A stretch of DNA of 64,000 bases from Aureivirga marina. Its GTDB lineage: Bacteria; Bacteroidota; Bacteroidia; Flavobacteriales; Flavobacteriaceae. Numbering within the stretch: position 1 is the stretch's first letter; each line of letters opens with the position of its first letter. Below are positions 1-9,509 of this stretch, piece by piece. The position numbers and the translations under genes are program-made. The stretch is taken from the NCBI RefSeq assembly GCF_015767265.1, contig NZ_JADPIB010000006.1:62001-126000 (forward strand), read 5' to 3'. A model generated the notes under the pieces. The model was not told the DNA's origin. It was given only the letters and a program-made list of their open reading frames with translations, and did no database searches.

Positions 1-54
1 TCCGCAAAAAACTAAAGCAAATGTTCCAAGAAATTCAGCAATGTACGTTTTCAC
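1..54 (-). CDS. Aquaporin / MIP family channel, N-terminal fragment cut by the window edge
   Basis: Reading the minus strand from a GTG at 54 gives 18 codons, MKTYIAEFLGTFALVFCG, which run off the left edge. This is the typical first transmembrane helix of bacterial MIP-family channels (AqpZ/GlpF), where the xYIAEFLGTFxLVFxG pattern is strongly conserved. Such channels move water or glycerol across the inner membrane. The GTG start is chosen because no in-frame ATG precedes it and the upstream codons are only Lys and Ile. The family call is good, but substrate specificity needs the rest of the gene. Confidence 0.7.
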   Translation of the reverse strand, partial: MKTYIAEFLGTFALVFCG

Positions 55-142
55 TTTCTTTTTTATTATTATAATATTGCAATATTACGATAATAATTAA
101 TATAAAAAAAGAGTTACGTGTTTTCGTAACTCTTTCTTAACT

Positions 143-1273
143 TTAATTTTTAACAATTCTTACTGAGCTTACTGTTTTGTCTGTTGTAAGTTTCATTGTA
201 TAAGAACCTTCGTTTAATTGTCCTAAATTCAATTTTCCTGAAGTAGAATTTAATTCTCTTTCCATTACTTTTTGACCTAAAGTATTGAAAATCTCTACTT
301 TTCGGATAACTTCTTTTGCAGAAACTGTCAATATATCTTTTGATGGATTTGGATAAACTTTTAATCCTTCGATAATGTTTTCTTCAATTCCTAATTCTTT
401 TGTATTAAAAGTGTGCATTTCTGACCAATCACTTTTTACATCTCCTTCACAAACTGTTCTAACATACACTTTATATTCTGTATTCGGAGTTAAATCAGAA
501 ACACTGTGTGGATTTGTTGAAGTTGCAACTCCATCTTCTGGCATAGTATCAGCACTTGGAATTACATTAATTTCAAATGAATCTTCTCCTTCAGCTGTCC
601 ATGAAATATCTGCCGATGTTGTAGTTACATTCTCTGAATTAACTTCTGTTGGAACAACACATTCTGTTGTAACTGTATCTCCCATCAAAAATGTGATGTT
701 TGGTACAAAGAAATCAATATTTGTTGCTTCAGTTAATGTTTCTTCATCAAAAGCAGAAGATGAAATCTTATAAATACTCCTTTCTTCAGTTACATTTGTA
801 TTATAAAAAGCTATTTGAGAACTGTTAAATAGATCTTTATTATCTTTTACAGCGATAAATAAATTGTCTGTTCCATTATAATCAAATGCAGAATCAAAAG
901 TAACTTCTACTTCATTAGTGTTTGTAATTGCTACAGTTCCAGTAAATTTTTTCATTTCATCTGTCAAAGGAATTAAATCCGTTGAAGAATCAAATTTTGT
1001 TTTTGAAGTATGTCCAATCCAAACTTCCCATTCATCAGATTTAGAAATTGTCAAAGTAGCAGTAATTTCAGTATCTAAATAGAATTTTACTCCAGAAATA
1101 TTACCAGATGTATTAATTTCTGATCCTAAATAAATGTTTTGAGAATAAGAATAATTAAAGTAAGGATTAATCGGTGTATGCTGATCAATTTCAGTTCCAT
1201 CACCAACGTTTACTTGTGCATTTGCACAAAAAGATGCAAAAAATAAGGACGCAATAAGTGTAATTTTTTTCAT
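143..1273 (-). CDS. Secreted protein with fibronectin type III domain and T9SS sorting domain
   Basis: A 376-residue exported protein. Residues 1-19 form a Sec signal peptide ending in ANA. The middle carries an FN3-like domain (about 205-292) beginning near CVVPTEVNSENVTTTSADIS and including the typical LTPNTEYKVYVRTVC strand. The last 75 residues, starting at LKVYPNPSKDILTV and ending in VRIVKN, are a type A C-terminal domain of the type IX secretion system, which directs export through the outer membrane and often surface anchoring. Residues 20-200 are not recognised and probably hold a beta-sandwich ligand-binding domain. It appears monocistronic. Substrate is unknown. Confidence 0.85.
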   Translation of the reverse strand: MKKITLIASLFFASFCANAQVNVGDGTEIDQHTPINPYFNYSYSQNIYLGSEINTSGNISGVKFYLDTEITATLTISKSDEWEVWIGHTSKTKFDSSTDLIPLTDEMKKFTGTVAITNTNEVEVTFDSAFDYNGTDNLFIAVKDNKDLFNSSQIAFYNTNVTEERSIYKISSSAFDEETLTEATNIDFFVPNITFLMGDTVTTECVVPTEVNSENVTTTSADISWTAEGEDSFEINVIPSADTMPEDGVATSTNPHSVSDLTPNTEYKVYVRTVCEGDVKSDWSEMHTFNTKELGIEENIIEGLKVYPNPSKDILTVSAKEVIRKVEIFNTLGQKVMERELNSTSGKLNLGQLNEGSYTMKLTTDKTVSSVRIVKN

Positions 1274-1449
1274 AATTAGGGTTTTCTTTGTTTTCAGGGA
1301 ACAAAATTAAAAGGAAAAACCTACATTATATAACATTTACATTATTTTTTGTTAATTATTATACAAAAACCAGTTTTATTATTAATAAATAAAACATAAC
1401 ATAAAGTATTTGTTAAATTATGTTAATTTAATAGAAATATTCTTATGAT

Positions 1450-2133
1450 TTATATTCGTTGAATTTGATTTGAATATAAATTTTTAATTTCATCAATATA
1501 TTTTAAGGAAAAATCGATATAAGATTCCTTGTTGTTTATTCTAATAAATTCTTTTGCTATAATTGAAATTTCTTCATGGATTTTTTTAATATCAATAGTA
1601 GAATCGTTCATTAGATACCAAACATTTGTTTCATTTGGATTGGAATTTGACATTAATTCACACATTCCAGTAAATTTTAGTTCATCTTCATCAGATCTTA
1701 AACTCTTTAATAAAACCTCAACTCTATCTTTTGATCTTTCACTAAAATTCCCTCTTCCAATAGCATGTATAATTATTATCTTTTGTTCTAATTCTTCTTT
1801 TTCATATTCAAAAATTAATCTATCTAAAGCTTTATCGCCAATTAAACTTAAAGCCCAAATTGCTCTACTTATTATCGTTCCATCTTTGATAAAAAGTAAA
1901 TTGTAAATAGTATCAACTAGTTTTTCATCTGCATTTTTTAATTCTTCTGAGTAATTATTTATCAAATAAAAAAGTCCTAAAAATTTATCTTGATTGTTTA
2001 CAGCATTTAATTCATTACATAAAATTTCAAAAACTTCTTTTGTAAACTCTTCTTTTTTTAAACTTGAAATAGCATCATATTTTTTTTTATGGGATTCCGT
2101 TTTAAATATTTTTTTAAATATTTCAATTTTCAT
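1450..2133 (-). CDS. Hypothetical HEAT-like helical repeat protein
   Basis: A 227-residue protein without signal peptide, predicted cytoplasmic. It is rich in amphipathic helices, and stretches such as ISRAIWALSLIGDKALDRLI and QKIIIIHAIGRGNFSERSKD look like HEAT/ARM repeats, which act as protein-protein interaction scaffolds. No catalytic motif is visible. It lies 82 bp downstream of the TonB receptor that ends the TOMM locus and on the same strand, so it could be the last gene of that transcript, but the spacing and lack of a recognisable family give little support. Function unknown. Confidence 0.6.
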   Translation of the reverse strand: MKIEIFKKIFKTESHKKKYDAISSLKKEEFTKEVFEILCNELNAVNNQDKFLGLFYLINNYSEELKNADEKLVDTIYNLLFIKDGTIISRAIWALSLIGDKALDRLIFEYEKEELEQKIIIIHAIGRGNFSERSKDRVEVLLKSLRSDEDELKFTGMCELMSNSNPNETNVWYLMNDSTIDIKKIHEEISIIAKEFIRINNKESYIDFSLKYIDEIKNLYSNQIQRI

Positions 2134-2215
2134 AAAATTATTTTTGGAGCTTAAAACTAATAATTTTATAGAAAAAAGTTATTGTTTAAATTTTTAAAAA
2201 AATTATTCATGTTAT

Positions 2216-4366
2216 TTAATGATTCAACTGTAAAACCATTCCAAAATAAAAACTTCGTTTTTGGTAATTTGTAAAGAATTTCTCTGAATAATCAGGATTG
2301 TAAACTGCTCTAAATTCATTATCCGTATCGAAAATATTATTTACAACACCATAAAGAATCAAACCATTTCCTTTAAAAGCAAAATATCTATTGATGTTTA
2401 AGCTTAAATTATTGTAGTTATTAAATTGACTTCCATTGATATTTGTATCAAAAATTGGACGGAAAGCATTTGCATTATTTTCAAACTCCGCTCCTATCAC
2501 GTCTGTGTAAAAACTTCCTGGGCGCGTTACATAATTCAATGATAAGTTAAAAACTTTCGGATGGTTAAACTGAACTGAACCTTTTACAAAATAATTTAAA
2601 TCATTACTACTTGTAAACTCTTCTCCATTAATTGTAATTTTCTGATCTAAATAAGTATTCGATATTGAGAAATTAAAGTATTTTCCGATTTCTTGTTTAA
2701 AATATAACTCAACTCCAAAAGTTTTCGTTGCAGTTATTAAAAAATCATCTGGTGTAATAACATCTCCACTTTCATCTTTATAATATAAACCTAAATTTAA
2801 ATACGTTTTGGAAGTATCATATGTATAATCAATTGCATATTGATCACTTTTCAAAAGATTAAATGCTTGGTTATAATAATCTGGAGTTTGATAACTATTA
2901 TAATGTCCTCCACTTAATAATAAAGAACTTCTCGTATTGAAAGATGTTTTTAAACTTCCTTGGTAACTAACATATGATTTTTGATCTTGAGTTGGGATAT
3001 TTGGACGAATTCCACTTCCTAGCGAAAATGTTTCATTCAAATCATAATTTAAATACACATAAGGTTCCACAATTGCGTTTGAAATTTTATTTCTATTTCG
3101 AACATTTGGAGAATCTGGAGAAAGTGCATAAAAATAAACTGGTTCATCACCATAAAATTTATTATAACTATAATCTAAATCGATTCCTGTTTTTAAGGAA
3201 AAATTGTCTATCCCAATCGTTCTATAATTTAAAGAGAAAAACACTTGTCGAATGTCCAGTTTACTATCTATATTTCCGAATTTGTAGTCTGAATTACTTG
3301 TATTATATCCAGTATTTACACTTGTAACTCCTTTTTTATTAAAGAATGAAAAATTATTCACTGTAAACAAACGCTTTTTAGAAGCAATCGAATTTCCAGT
3401 AAATCCATATTGGAAATCTTCCACATCGAAATCTTCATCAATTGCATAAGTAAATGAATTAAAAGTAACGTCTTCTTCAATTTTAGCATGAAAATTTAGA
3501 CCAATATCTTTTGTATGAAAACTTTTTATTTGTTCAGTACTATTTTTATTTACATCTAAATATAAATCTGGAAACTGGTAATTTCCATAAATCTGAAAAA
3601 AAGTGTCTTTATTTAATTTTTGAGAAATAAATGCTCCAACACTTGCCAATCCTGCTGCAATTTGAATTGTATTTTTATCAATCTCGTCTTGTGTTTGAAT
3701 TGACACCAATCCTGCTGTTGTATTTCCAAAAGTTAACGGAGGATTACTTGCATACACATATTGATCATGGATTATTTCATTATTGAATAAACTAAAATTT
3801 CCAATTCCATTTAATTGACTATTTCGAACCGGACGATATACAGGAACACCATTCAAAACAATTCTCGAACGATCTGGATCACTTCCTCGTAAAGTTGGAT
3901 TTGCAGATTCTTCTGTATTTGTAGAATAAGGAAGATTTGTAATTGCTTTTAATGGATCGTTATCTGCATTTGGACTTAAATAAATATCAGATTTCTGTAG
4001 TTTAATTACAGAAAACTTTTTAGAAATAGGTTGTTTTGCTTTGATTTCAACTTCTTGTAGTGTTTCCACATCTTCCTGTAAAATGATTGATAGATTTTTA
4101 GGGATTGCATCTGTATTAATTGGAATATAACGCGATTGAAATCCAATAAAAGACACGACTAAGGTATCTGAATTTTCTAAAACTAGAAGTTCAAAAACAC
4201 CGTCAAAATCTGTTGTTGTTCCTTTGGAAGGTGCATTTTTCCAAAATACATCTGCAGCAAAAATCGGTTCATTATTATCATCTTTCACAGTTCCTGAAAC
4301 TGTTTTTTGTGCAAAAATAATTGCAGGAAATAGCATTGAAAAACACAGCAAAACAACCTTTTTCAT
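2216..4366 (-). CDS. TonB-dependent receptor with CarboxypepD-like N-terminal domain
   Basis: A 716-residue outer-membrane receptor. Residues 1-19 are a signal peptide. Residues 20-110 form a carboxypeptidase-regulatory-like domain (VSGTVKDDNNEPIFAADVFW and a TTTDFDGVFEL strand). A plug domain follows (about 115-230, with TLRGSDPDRSRIVLNGVPVY), then a beta-barrel ending in an aromatic terminal strand (YFGMVLQLNH). Such receptors take up large ligands using TonB energy. It lies 72 bp after the TPR-like lipoprotein and on the same strand as the whole TOMM locus, so it may be involved in release, re-uptake or immunity for the modified peptide. That link is inferred from position only. Confidence 0.85.
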   Translation of the reverse strand: MKKVVLLCFSMLFPAIIFAQKTVSGTVKDDNNEPIFAADVFWKNAPSKGTTTDFDGVFELLVLENSDTLVVSFIGFQSRYIPINTDAIPKNLSIILQEDVETLQEVEIKAKQPISKKFSVIKLQKSDIYLSPNADNDPLKAITNLPYSTNTEESANPTLRGSDPDRSRIVLNGVPVYRPVRNSQLNGIGNFSLFNNEIIHDQYVYASNPPLTFGNTTAGLVSIQTQDEIDKNTIQIAAGLASVGAFISQKLNKDTFFQIYGNYQFPDLYLDVNKNSTEQIKSFHTKDIGLNFHAKIEEDVTFNSFTYAIDEDFDVEDFQYGFTGNSIASKKRLFTVNNFSFFNKKGVTSVNTGYNTSNSDYKFGNIDSKLDIRQVFFSLNYRTIGIDNFSLKTGIDLDYSYNKFYGDEPVYFYALSPDSPNVRNRNKISNAIVEPYVYLNYDLNETFSLGSGIRPNIPTQDQKSYVSYQGSLKTSFNTRSSLLLSGGHYNSYQTPDYYNQAFNLLKSDQYAIDYTYDTSKTYLNLGLYYKDESGDVITPDDFLITATKTFGVELYFKQEIGKYFNFSISNTYLDQKITINGEEFTSSNDLNYFVKGSVQFNHPKVFNLSLNYVTRPGSFYTDVIGAEFENNANAFRPIFDTNINGSQFNNYNNLSLNINRYFAFKGNGLILYGVVNNIFDTDNEFRAVYNPDYSEKFFTNYQKRSFYFGMVLQLNH

Positions 4367-4438
4367 GAGTAAGTTTATTAAAGTTTACTTTAAGTTATGA
4401 ATGTTTTAAATAAAACTCTCTTAAATTTCTGTATAAAT

Positions 4439-5239
4439 TTAAATTAGCTTAGAAGCCAATTCTTTAATTAAATAACTATCTGGATATTCAGCAATTCCTT
4501 TTTTGTAGATTTCTTTTGCTTTTTCTTTATTTCCAGTACTTATATAAAATTTGATTAATAACTCATACGCTTCTTCTTTTCCCCAAGAAGGCATATAACT
4601 ATTTTTAATCTTTTGTGCAGGCAAACTAATTGCTTTTAATAACAATTTTTCTGCTTTCTTTTTTCCACCAAAATCAACTGGTGTATAGTAATCATTTACA
4701 GCTGCAACATAATATCCTCGAACGTTATTTGGATCTAATTCGATAGACATATCTGCACTTTCTTTTACGCTTTTAGAAAGAGACATGGCATTAATTCCTC
4801 TTGCATATTGCAGAGAGAAATTCTCCAATAATCCTAAAATTGCATAATATTCAGTGTTTTTGTTTTTAATCTGTTTGATTTTAGCAATTCCTTCTGTAAC
4901 TGCTTCTTCAGAAAGTTTTGAGTTTTTAACTTCGTAGTAATAAATCGATTTATAATAATCCAAATATCCAATCCAATAAAGAATTAAATCTTGTTTTTTA
5001 TCTTTATATAAATCTTTAAGTTTTGTTTCTAATTCGTTTAAAGCATTTGGATTTTTTGCGATTACAGAACCTACAAAAGCATCCATTACTTTTTGTTGAA
5101 TATTTTCAAGAAGATTGTCTTTAATTTCTGTAGAAAAAGCTTCTGTACTTACTTCTGGTTTAGGTTTTACTTCTGTACTTGCTGAATTTGCACAATTTAA
5201 ATGAAGAAAACATGCAACCGTCATCAAAAATAGTTTCAT
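4439..5239 (-). CDS. Lipoprotein with TPR-like helical repeats, TOMM locus
   Basis: A 266-residue lipoprotein. The first 17 residues are a lipoprotein signal with lipobox LHLNC, so Cys17 would be lipidated. The rest is alpha-helical with TPR-like units, for example ESADMSIELDPNNVRGYYVAAV and the C-terminal GNKEKAKEIYKKGIAEYPDS. TPR lipoproteins usually serve as scaffolds in the periplasm or at the outer membrane. The start overlaps the stop of the upstream metalloprotease gene by 4 bp (ATGA type), which points to translational coupling and to membership in the peptide maturation and export operon. Its exact role is unknown; assistance in export or self-protection is plausible. Confidence 0.7.
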   Translation of the reverse strand: MKLFLMTVACFLHLNCANSASTEVKPKPEVSTEAFSTEIKDNLLENIQQKVMDAFVGSVIAKNPNALNELETKLKDLYKDKKQDLILYWIGYLDYYKSIYYYEVKNSKLSEEAVTEGIAKIKQIKNKNTEYYAILGLLENFSLQYARGINAMSLSKSVKESADMSIELDPNNVRGYYVAAVNDYYTPVDFGGKKKAEKLLLKAISLPAQKIKNSYMPSWGKEEAYELLIKFYISTGNKEKAKEIYKKGIAEYPDSYLIKELASKLI

Positions 5240-5709
5240 ATTAGTAGTTTTTTAAGTTGAAAAATTAAAAATACCCAAGCAACAAAATGTACATACCAAA
5301 GTGGTGTAAAAAGTTGCTCTTTCATCAATGCTGCGTGTGTTTCTTGGTCTTCGCTTTTATCTGAAAATATTGCTCTTATTATTGTAAAATCAGAATAAAA
5401 TGGATTAAATTCTATAATTAATTGTATAAAAAAAGCCATTGCTAAAGCTTGCAATCCGAAAAAATTATTTATGAGTGAAATTGCTAAAAGTACAATTGTC
5501 ATAAAACTTCCTGAAAGCAAATAAATCAATGCTTTGATTTTTGATTTTGTCCATTTTATTTTCACATAAGCATGTGGATATGGAATCCATTGAAATCCAA
5601 CTTTTGTGATTTTTAAATTCAGAATTAGGGCACTGATAACGTGACCTAATTCATGAATGATGATTAAACTAAATAAACACAATATTGTATATAAAACATT
5701 GATTCCCAT
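5236..5709 (-). CDS. Small M50-like membrane metalloprotease, TOMM locus
   Basis: A 157-residue integral membrane protein with about four transmembrane segments. The first helix carries the zinc motif HELGH (residues 20-24), and a second conserved element, EFNPFYSDF (about 100-108), resembles the NPxxD ligand motif of site-2-protease (M50) family members. These proteases cut substrates within or near the membrane. It overlaps both neighbours by 1-4 bp. In the streptolysin S operon the equivalent position is held by SagE, a CPBP-type membrane protein with proposed leader-peptidase or immunity roles. This gene may be an unrelated replacement that removes the leader. That role is an inference from context. 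Confidence 0.7.
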   Translation of the reverse strand: MGINVLYTILCLFSLIIIHELGHVISALILNLKITKVGFQWIPYPHAYVKIKWTKSKIKALIYLLSGSFMTIVLLAISLINNFFGLQALAMAFFIQLIIEFNPFYSDFTIIRAIFSDKSEDQETHAALMKEQLFTPLWYVHFVAWVFLIFQLKKLLI

Positions 5710-6422
5710 TATCTAGTAAATTTAACTCTTTTAAATAAGAAAGAGAAAAGAATTGGTGGAACTATAATCCAAAAAATTAAAACATAATGGAAATTCGCAT
5801 GTCGAATAATATCAAGAATTGGATTTAAAGGAAGCATATCTCCTACAGAACTTATGCTTTTATTAAATTCATAAACAGGATAAAAAGCATTACTTGTAAA
5901 TAAAACACCAAAATAAATGATGTTGGTCAATCCTTTATCTGAAAGATTAGAAATACTAATAAAAGAAACAGATAAGCCAAGGAAAGCAAAGACAAATAAC
6001 CCTATAAATACTCCATAAATTAAATTTAGAATTTGTTCTCCTGTAATAGCGACACCAAAAACAAAATAAGCTGTGAGGCAAACGACAATTACAGTGATAA
6101 ATAAAGAAATAATTCGACTTAAAATTAATCCCATAAAATGCCAAAGAATATTAAATGGCATTTTACGCATATATTTTATCAAACCATTTTCATAATATTC
6201 TTTAATAACAGGACCAATCGCAAACATTCCATCACTAGCGATTGTCATTCCGATTACACCTGTCATTAGAAAATAAATATATTCTGGACTATCAGCTCCC
6301 CAAAATTTCCCGAAAATAACTAAAAGAAATACAGGAAATGCTAAAGAAAAAAACACAGCTTGTTTCATTCTTATATAAATCAGAAACTGATAATATGTTG
6401 ATTTTGCAAGAATTTTAAACAT
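5709..6422 (-). CDS. ABC-2 type transporter permease, TOMM peptide export
   Basis: A six-helix inner-membrane permease of the ABC-2 family, 237 residues from the start chosen here. The open frame continues to an ATG at 6455, but the ATG at 6422 (MFKILAKSTYYQFLIYIRMK) is preferred because it overlaps the ATPase stop by only 8 bp and places the cytoplasmic coupling helix at the N-terminus, as is usual. It overlaps the downstream protease gene by 1 bp. With the adjacent ATPase it would form a homodimeric-permease exporter. Its place next to SagB/C/D-like enzymes suggests export of the modified peptide, as SagG-I do for streptolysin S. Only one permease gene is present here, not two. Confidence 0.8.
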   Translation of the reverse strand: MFKILAKSTYYQFLIYIRMKQAVFFSLAFPVFLLVIFGKFWGADSPEYIYFLMTGVIGMTIASDGMFAIGPVIKEYYENGLIKYMRKMPFNILWHFMGLILSRIISLFITVIVVCLTAYFVFGVAITGEQILNLIYGVFIGLFVFAFLGLSVSFISISNLSDKGLTNIIYFGVLFTSNAFYPVYEFNKSISSVGDMLPLNPILDIIRHANFHYVLIFWIIVPPILFSFLFKRVKFTR

Positions 6423-7278
6423 GATTGTTAGATTTAGTGAAATACAAGAAAACATCTTTCAAATCTACCTTTGTGATAGAATAATTATTCGTAAAAGAAT
6501 TTATTGTTTTCATTAAAGATTCCTGTTTGTCATAAAAAATATAAATATGTTTATCATGAATGTAATAAGGAATGTCTTTTAATGATTGTTCTAAATCCTC
6601 TGCGTATTCCACAATAATTTTTTGTTGTTGTGGAAGCATTTCTAAATAATTCTTTGGAGAATTTGGTTCCATCACAATTCTTCCATTGTGAATAAAAGCA
6701 ATCTTGTCTGCAAAAAACTCTGCATCTTTCCAATTGTGCGTAGAGAAAAATAATGTTCTATTTTGTCCTTTTACAATTGTCCAAATTTTATCAATTACCG
6801 TCGGATCTAAATTTGCAAAAGGTTCATCCATGATGATTACTTTTGGATCATGCATTACTGTTAAAAGCACAGAAACACGCTTTTTTTCTCCTTGTGATAA
6901 TTCTTTGATAAAACTATCTTTAATTTTATGTATGTCTAAAATATCGAAATATTTTTCTTTTACTTTTTGAAAAGAAGTTCCATAAATACTACAGAAATAA
7001 TCGACAACTTCCCAAGTTTTAAGCAAAGCAAATAATGGAAGGTGATCATGAATTATTCCGATATTTTTAAAGTCTTTTTGCTCTTGTTCAAAGAAATGAA
7101 CAGTTCCATTTGATGGAGATAAATTATCTAAAATAATATCGATTAAAGTAGATTTCCCTGCACCATTTTCTCCTAATAAAGCAAAAGATTCTTTTTCGTT
7201 TATTTCAAAACTTATATCATGAAGAATTTGTTTTCCATGAATTTTGTATGAAATATTATTTACAACTATATCTTTCAT
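6415..7278 (-). CDS. ABC transporter ATP-binding protein, TOMM peptide export
   Basis: A 287-residue ABC ATPase. Visible motifs are Walker A (GENGAGKST, about residue 36), the signature LSQGEKKRV (about 131), Walker B (VIIMDEP, about 151) and the switch histidine in FFSTHNW (about 180). It lacks membrane segments and a C39 peptidase domain, so it does not itself remove leaders. It precedes the ABC-2 permease and follows the SagB-type gene by 13 bp, so these genes are very likely co-transcribed. The role is energising export of the cyclised peptide. The residues after about 215 form a small C-terminal domain common in this subfamily. Confidence 0.87.
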   Translation of the reverse strand: MKDIVVNNISYKIHGKQILHDISFEINEKESFALLGENGAGKSTLIDIILDNLSPSNGTVHFFEQEQKDFKNIGIIHDHLPLFALLKTWEVVDYFCSIYGTSFQKVKEKYFDILDIHKIKDSFIKELSQGEKKRVSVLLTVMHDPKVIIMDEPFANLDPTVIDKIWTIVKGQNRTLFFSTHNWKDAEFFADKIAFIHNGRIVMEPNSPKNYLEMLPQQQKIIVEYAEDLEQSLKDIPYYIHDKHIYIFYDKQESLMKTINSFTNNYSITKVDLKDVFLYFTKSNNHV

Positions 7279-7291
7279 ATTTCAAGCTTTA

Positions 7292-8152
7292 TTATGATTT
7301 TGGTTTTCCTCCTATAGTAATTACGTTGTTAACTGTTTCAAAAACACCGTCAATTCCTAAAAATTCATTAAGAAAATCATCATTATAACCTCCTAGCATA
7401 CAAGAACCTAAACCGATTCCTTCTGTTATTAAACTAACTTGCATTCCTACAAAACCAGATTCTTGCATCAAGAAACGATATCCTCTATCCCCATATTTCA
7501 TGATCACACGCTCAATCATTCCTGTTGTGATTACAACAGCAGATGCATCTCCAAGTTTTACATAAGGTTCTGCTTGAACTATACCTAATAATTCTTCAGC
7601 AAAATCTCCTTCTTTAATCACTTCTAAAGATTGTTGATCTGGTCTAAAATGATATAAACCACTTGGAATGTGTGCATTTAAAATCACTACATACATTTCT
7701 AATGGATATAAACCTCCTCCTGAAGGAACATTTCTTAATCCAAATTTCCCTTCGTTTTCTGATCCAATTGGTGCAGACCATTCTTGAACACCATAACTTT
7801 GATGCAGAATGATATTTAACTCATTTAAAGATAATTTATATTCAGGATTGTACATTCTCAAACTACGTCTTTCACGCATGATTTTGAACATATCAATTTC
7901 TGGAAGTTCTTGCTGATAAACAGATAAGTCAATTCTTTCCGCATTTGGATAACACTTAAAAGGTTGACTTGATCTTGCAAAAATATATGGATTACTGAAA
8001 GCATAGATTTTCTCACCTTGCTTTCTCATAGAATGCGTATTAAATTTCGAATTCTCATGGTATAACATTGCTAAGGAATCCACAATATTTTTTGCACCAT
8101 ACATCGAATTATCTAAAGCATCATATTTTTGTTTTATTTCTTTTAGATTCAT
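7292..8152 (-). CDS. SagB-type azoline dehydrogenase (FMN-dependent nitroreductase fold)
   Basis: A 286-residue member of the SagB/ThcOx family. The nitroreductase domain starts near residue 85 (MFKIMRERRSLRMYNPE) and contains the PSGGGLYPLEMYVV motif typical of this family, with GLGSCMLGG near the C-terminus. SagB/McbC-type enzymes use FMN to oxidise azolines formed by the cyclodehydratase to aromatic thiazoles and oxazoles. The protein is shorter than many two-domain SagB proteins, with only about 80 residues before the nitroreductase core. It lies 60 bp after the YcaO gene. Presence of this gene predicts aromatic azole rings rather than only azolines in the product. Confidence 0.88.
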   Translation of the reverse strand: MNLKEIKQKYDALDNSMYGAKNIVDSLAMLYHENSKFNTHSMRKQGEKIYAFSNPYIFARSSQPFKCYPNAERIDLSVYQQELPEIDMFKIMRERRSLRMYNPEYKLSLNELNIILHQSYGVQEWSAPIGSENEGKFGLRNVPSGGGLYPLEMYVVILNAHIPSGLYHFRPDQQSLEVIKEGDFAEELLGIVQAEPYVKLGDASAVVITTGMIERVIMKYGDRGYRFLMQESGFVGMQVSLITEGIGLGSCMLGGYNDDFLNEFLGIDGVFETVNNVITIGGKPKS

Positions 8153-8212
8153 TTGATTTACATTTATTTAGTTAATAATTAAAATCTCTTTATCGAGAAT
8201 TTTAGCTAACTA

Positions 8213-9502
8213 TTATGGGAAAGGATGTGGATATTTATTTAGCTCTTCAAATGGATATAATTTATAACCCATTTTTTCAGGAACTTCATAAAGTCGTTTT
8301 CCTCCCAAGAAATAAATTGGATAAGCACCAGCCAACTGAATAAGTTGTGGGATAAATGTTTTTAAACTATAAAAACCTAATTGTCTTAAATCTGGAGTTG
8401 TTACATCTTTTACCAACACATTATATCCTTTATTTTTTAAAGTTTTTACAATATGTCTAATCTCTGTAACTGTATCTCTTTTAGGTTTTTCATTAAAATC
8501 AATATCTCTACTCGGCACAGCATTTCTCCAATTATCAAATACATGCCATAAATCTTGTCTTTTCGTATAGAAAATAGCATGTTTATCAAAATCTAAAACT
8601 TGAATATAATCGTCATCTGGATTCCATTTTTTGAACTTATCTAATAAATGTCTGAAATATGGAACCGCCTGATCAATTTCTTGAACAACTTTTCTCGTTG
8701 CTTCTCCAAATGTTTGACGAGTGGCAGAACCGATAGCTAAAAACTTTCCAAATTCTGCTTCACCAATACAAATTCCCAAAACTGTAGGAATTTTTAAATC
8801 ATAAGTTACATCAAAGAAATGCCACTCATAATTTGCTGTATGATGTTCGTCTATAAATCCTTGAATATCTTGAGAAATTTTAATTTTAGGTGGTGTAATA
8901 TTTTGATACCAAGTAATAGTAAAACTATCTCTTTCTAAAGATTCATATAAACCTCCTAAAATTGCTTCGTGATAATTTGTATGTGCAGACAATCCTGTAG
9001 AATTTGATCCTGTTAAATAATTTTTATCATCTGTAAAAGGAATATAAATAAATTGTCCAGGAATATAGGTTTCTTCTCCAGTTGTTAAATCTAAGGTTGG
9101 ATACCAAGAAACTTCTACATTTTCATCAAATTTTTTAATTTTAAATCTTTCATCCTCAAATTGTTTGTCATGAAATAATGCAAACTCACTTGGATGAATT
9201 GCTTTTTTATTTAAACTTGCATATGAACCAAAAATAGATTCTTCTTTATTATGAAACGCAGGAGCATATCTCTCTAAAGTTTCTCCAATTGTTCCCAATA
9301 TTGCTGGTTCCCATGCATATCCACAACCTGAACCTTTTCCTCCAAAATTTTCTCCATTTAAAAATAAAGTGTTACAAGGAACAATTCCATAACTAATTAA
9401 ATTTGGATCTTGGTTTAAGCGTGAAAGTTTTATAATTTGTTTCAATATTCCTATATCATTAGAAATAGAATGAAACCCATTTTGTAAGGCAGTTAAACTC
9501 AT
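8213..9502 (-). CDS. YcaO-family cyclodehydratase (SagD-like)
   Basis: A 429-residue YcaO protein, the usual size of SagD. Landmarks include GSGCGYAWEPAILGTIGETLER near the N-terminus, a nucleotide-binding segment with HEAILGGLYESLERDSF (about 180-195), GEATRKVVQEI, and a C-terminus ending in PHPFP. The terminal PxPxP motif is a known mark of YcaO cyclodehydratases involved in azoline formation. These enzymes use ATP to activate the backbone amide so that Cys or Ser/Thr side chains cyclise. It starts 7 bp after the SagC-like gene stops, which suggests co-translation of the two cyclodehydratase parts. It is the strongest single marker that this is a TOMM/LAP locus. Confidence 0.93.
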   Translation of the reverse strand: MSLTALQNGFHSISNDIGILKQIIKLSRLNQDPNLISYGIVPCNTLFLNGENFGGKGSGCGYAWEPAILGTIGETLERYAPAFHNKEESIFGSYASLNKKAIHPSEFALFHDKQFEDERFKIKKFDENVEVSWYPTLDLTTGEETYIPGQFIYIPFTDDKNYLTGSNSTGLSAHTNYHEAILGGLYESLERDSFTITWYQNITPPKIKISQDIQGFIDEHHTANYEWHFFDVTYDLKIPTVLGICIGEAEFGKFLAIGSATRQTFGEATRKVVQEIDQAVPYFRHLLDKFKKWNPDDDYIQVLDFDKHAIFYTKRQDLWHVFDNWRNAVPSRDIDFNEKPKRDTVTEIRHIVKTLKNKGYNVLVKDVTTPDLRQLGFYSLKTFIPQLIQLAGAYPIYFLGGKRLYEVPEKMGYKLYPFEELNKYPHPFP

Positions 9503-9509
9503 AATACTT

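Noticed and set aside
375-773. Plus-strand open frame of 132 codons inside the T9SS protein gene.
   Set aside because: Lies antisense within a well-supported gene, and shows no domain or promoter.
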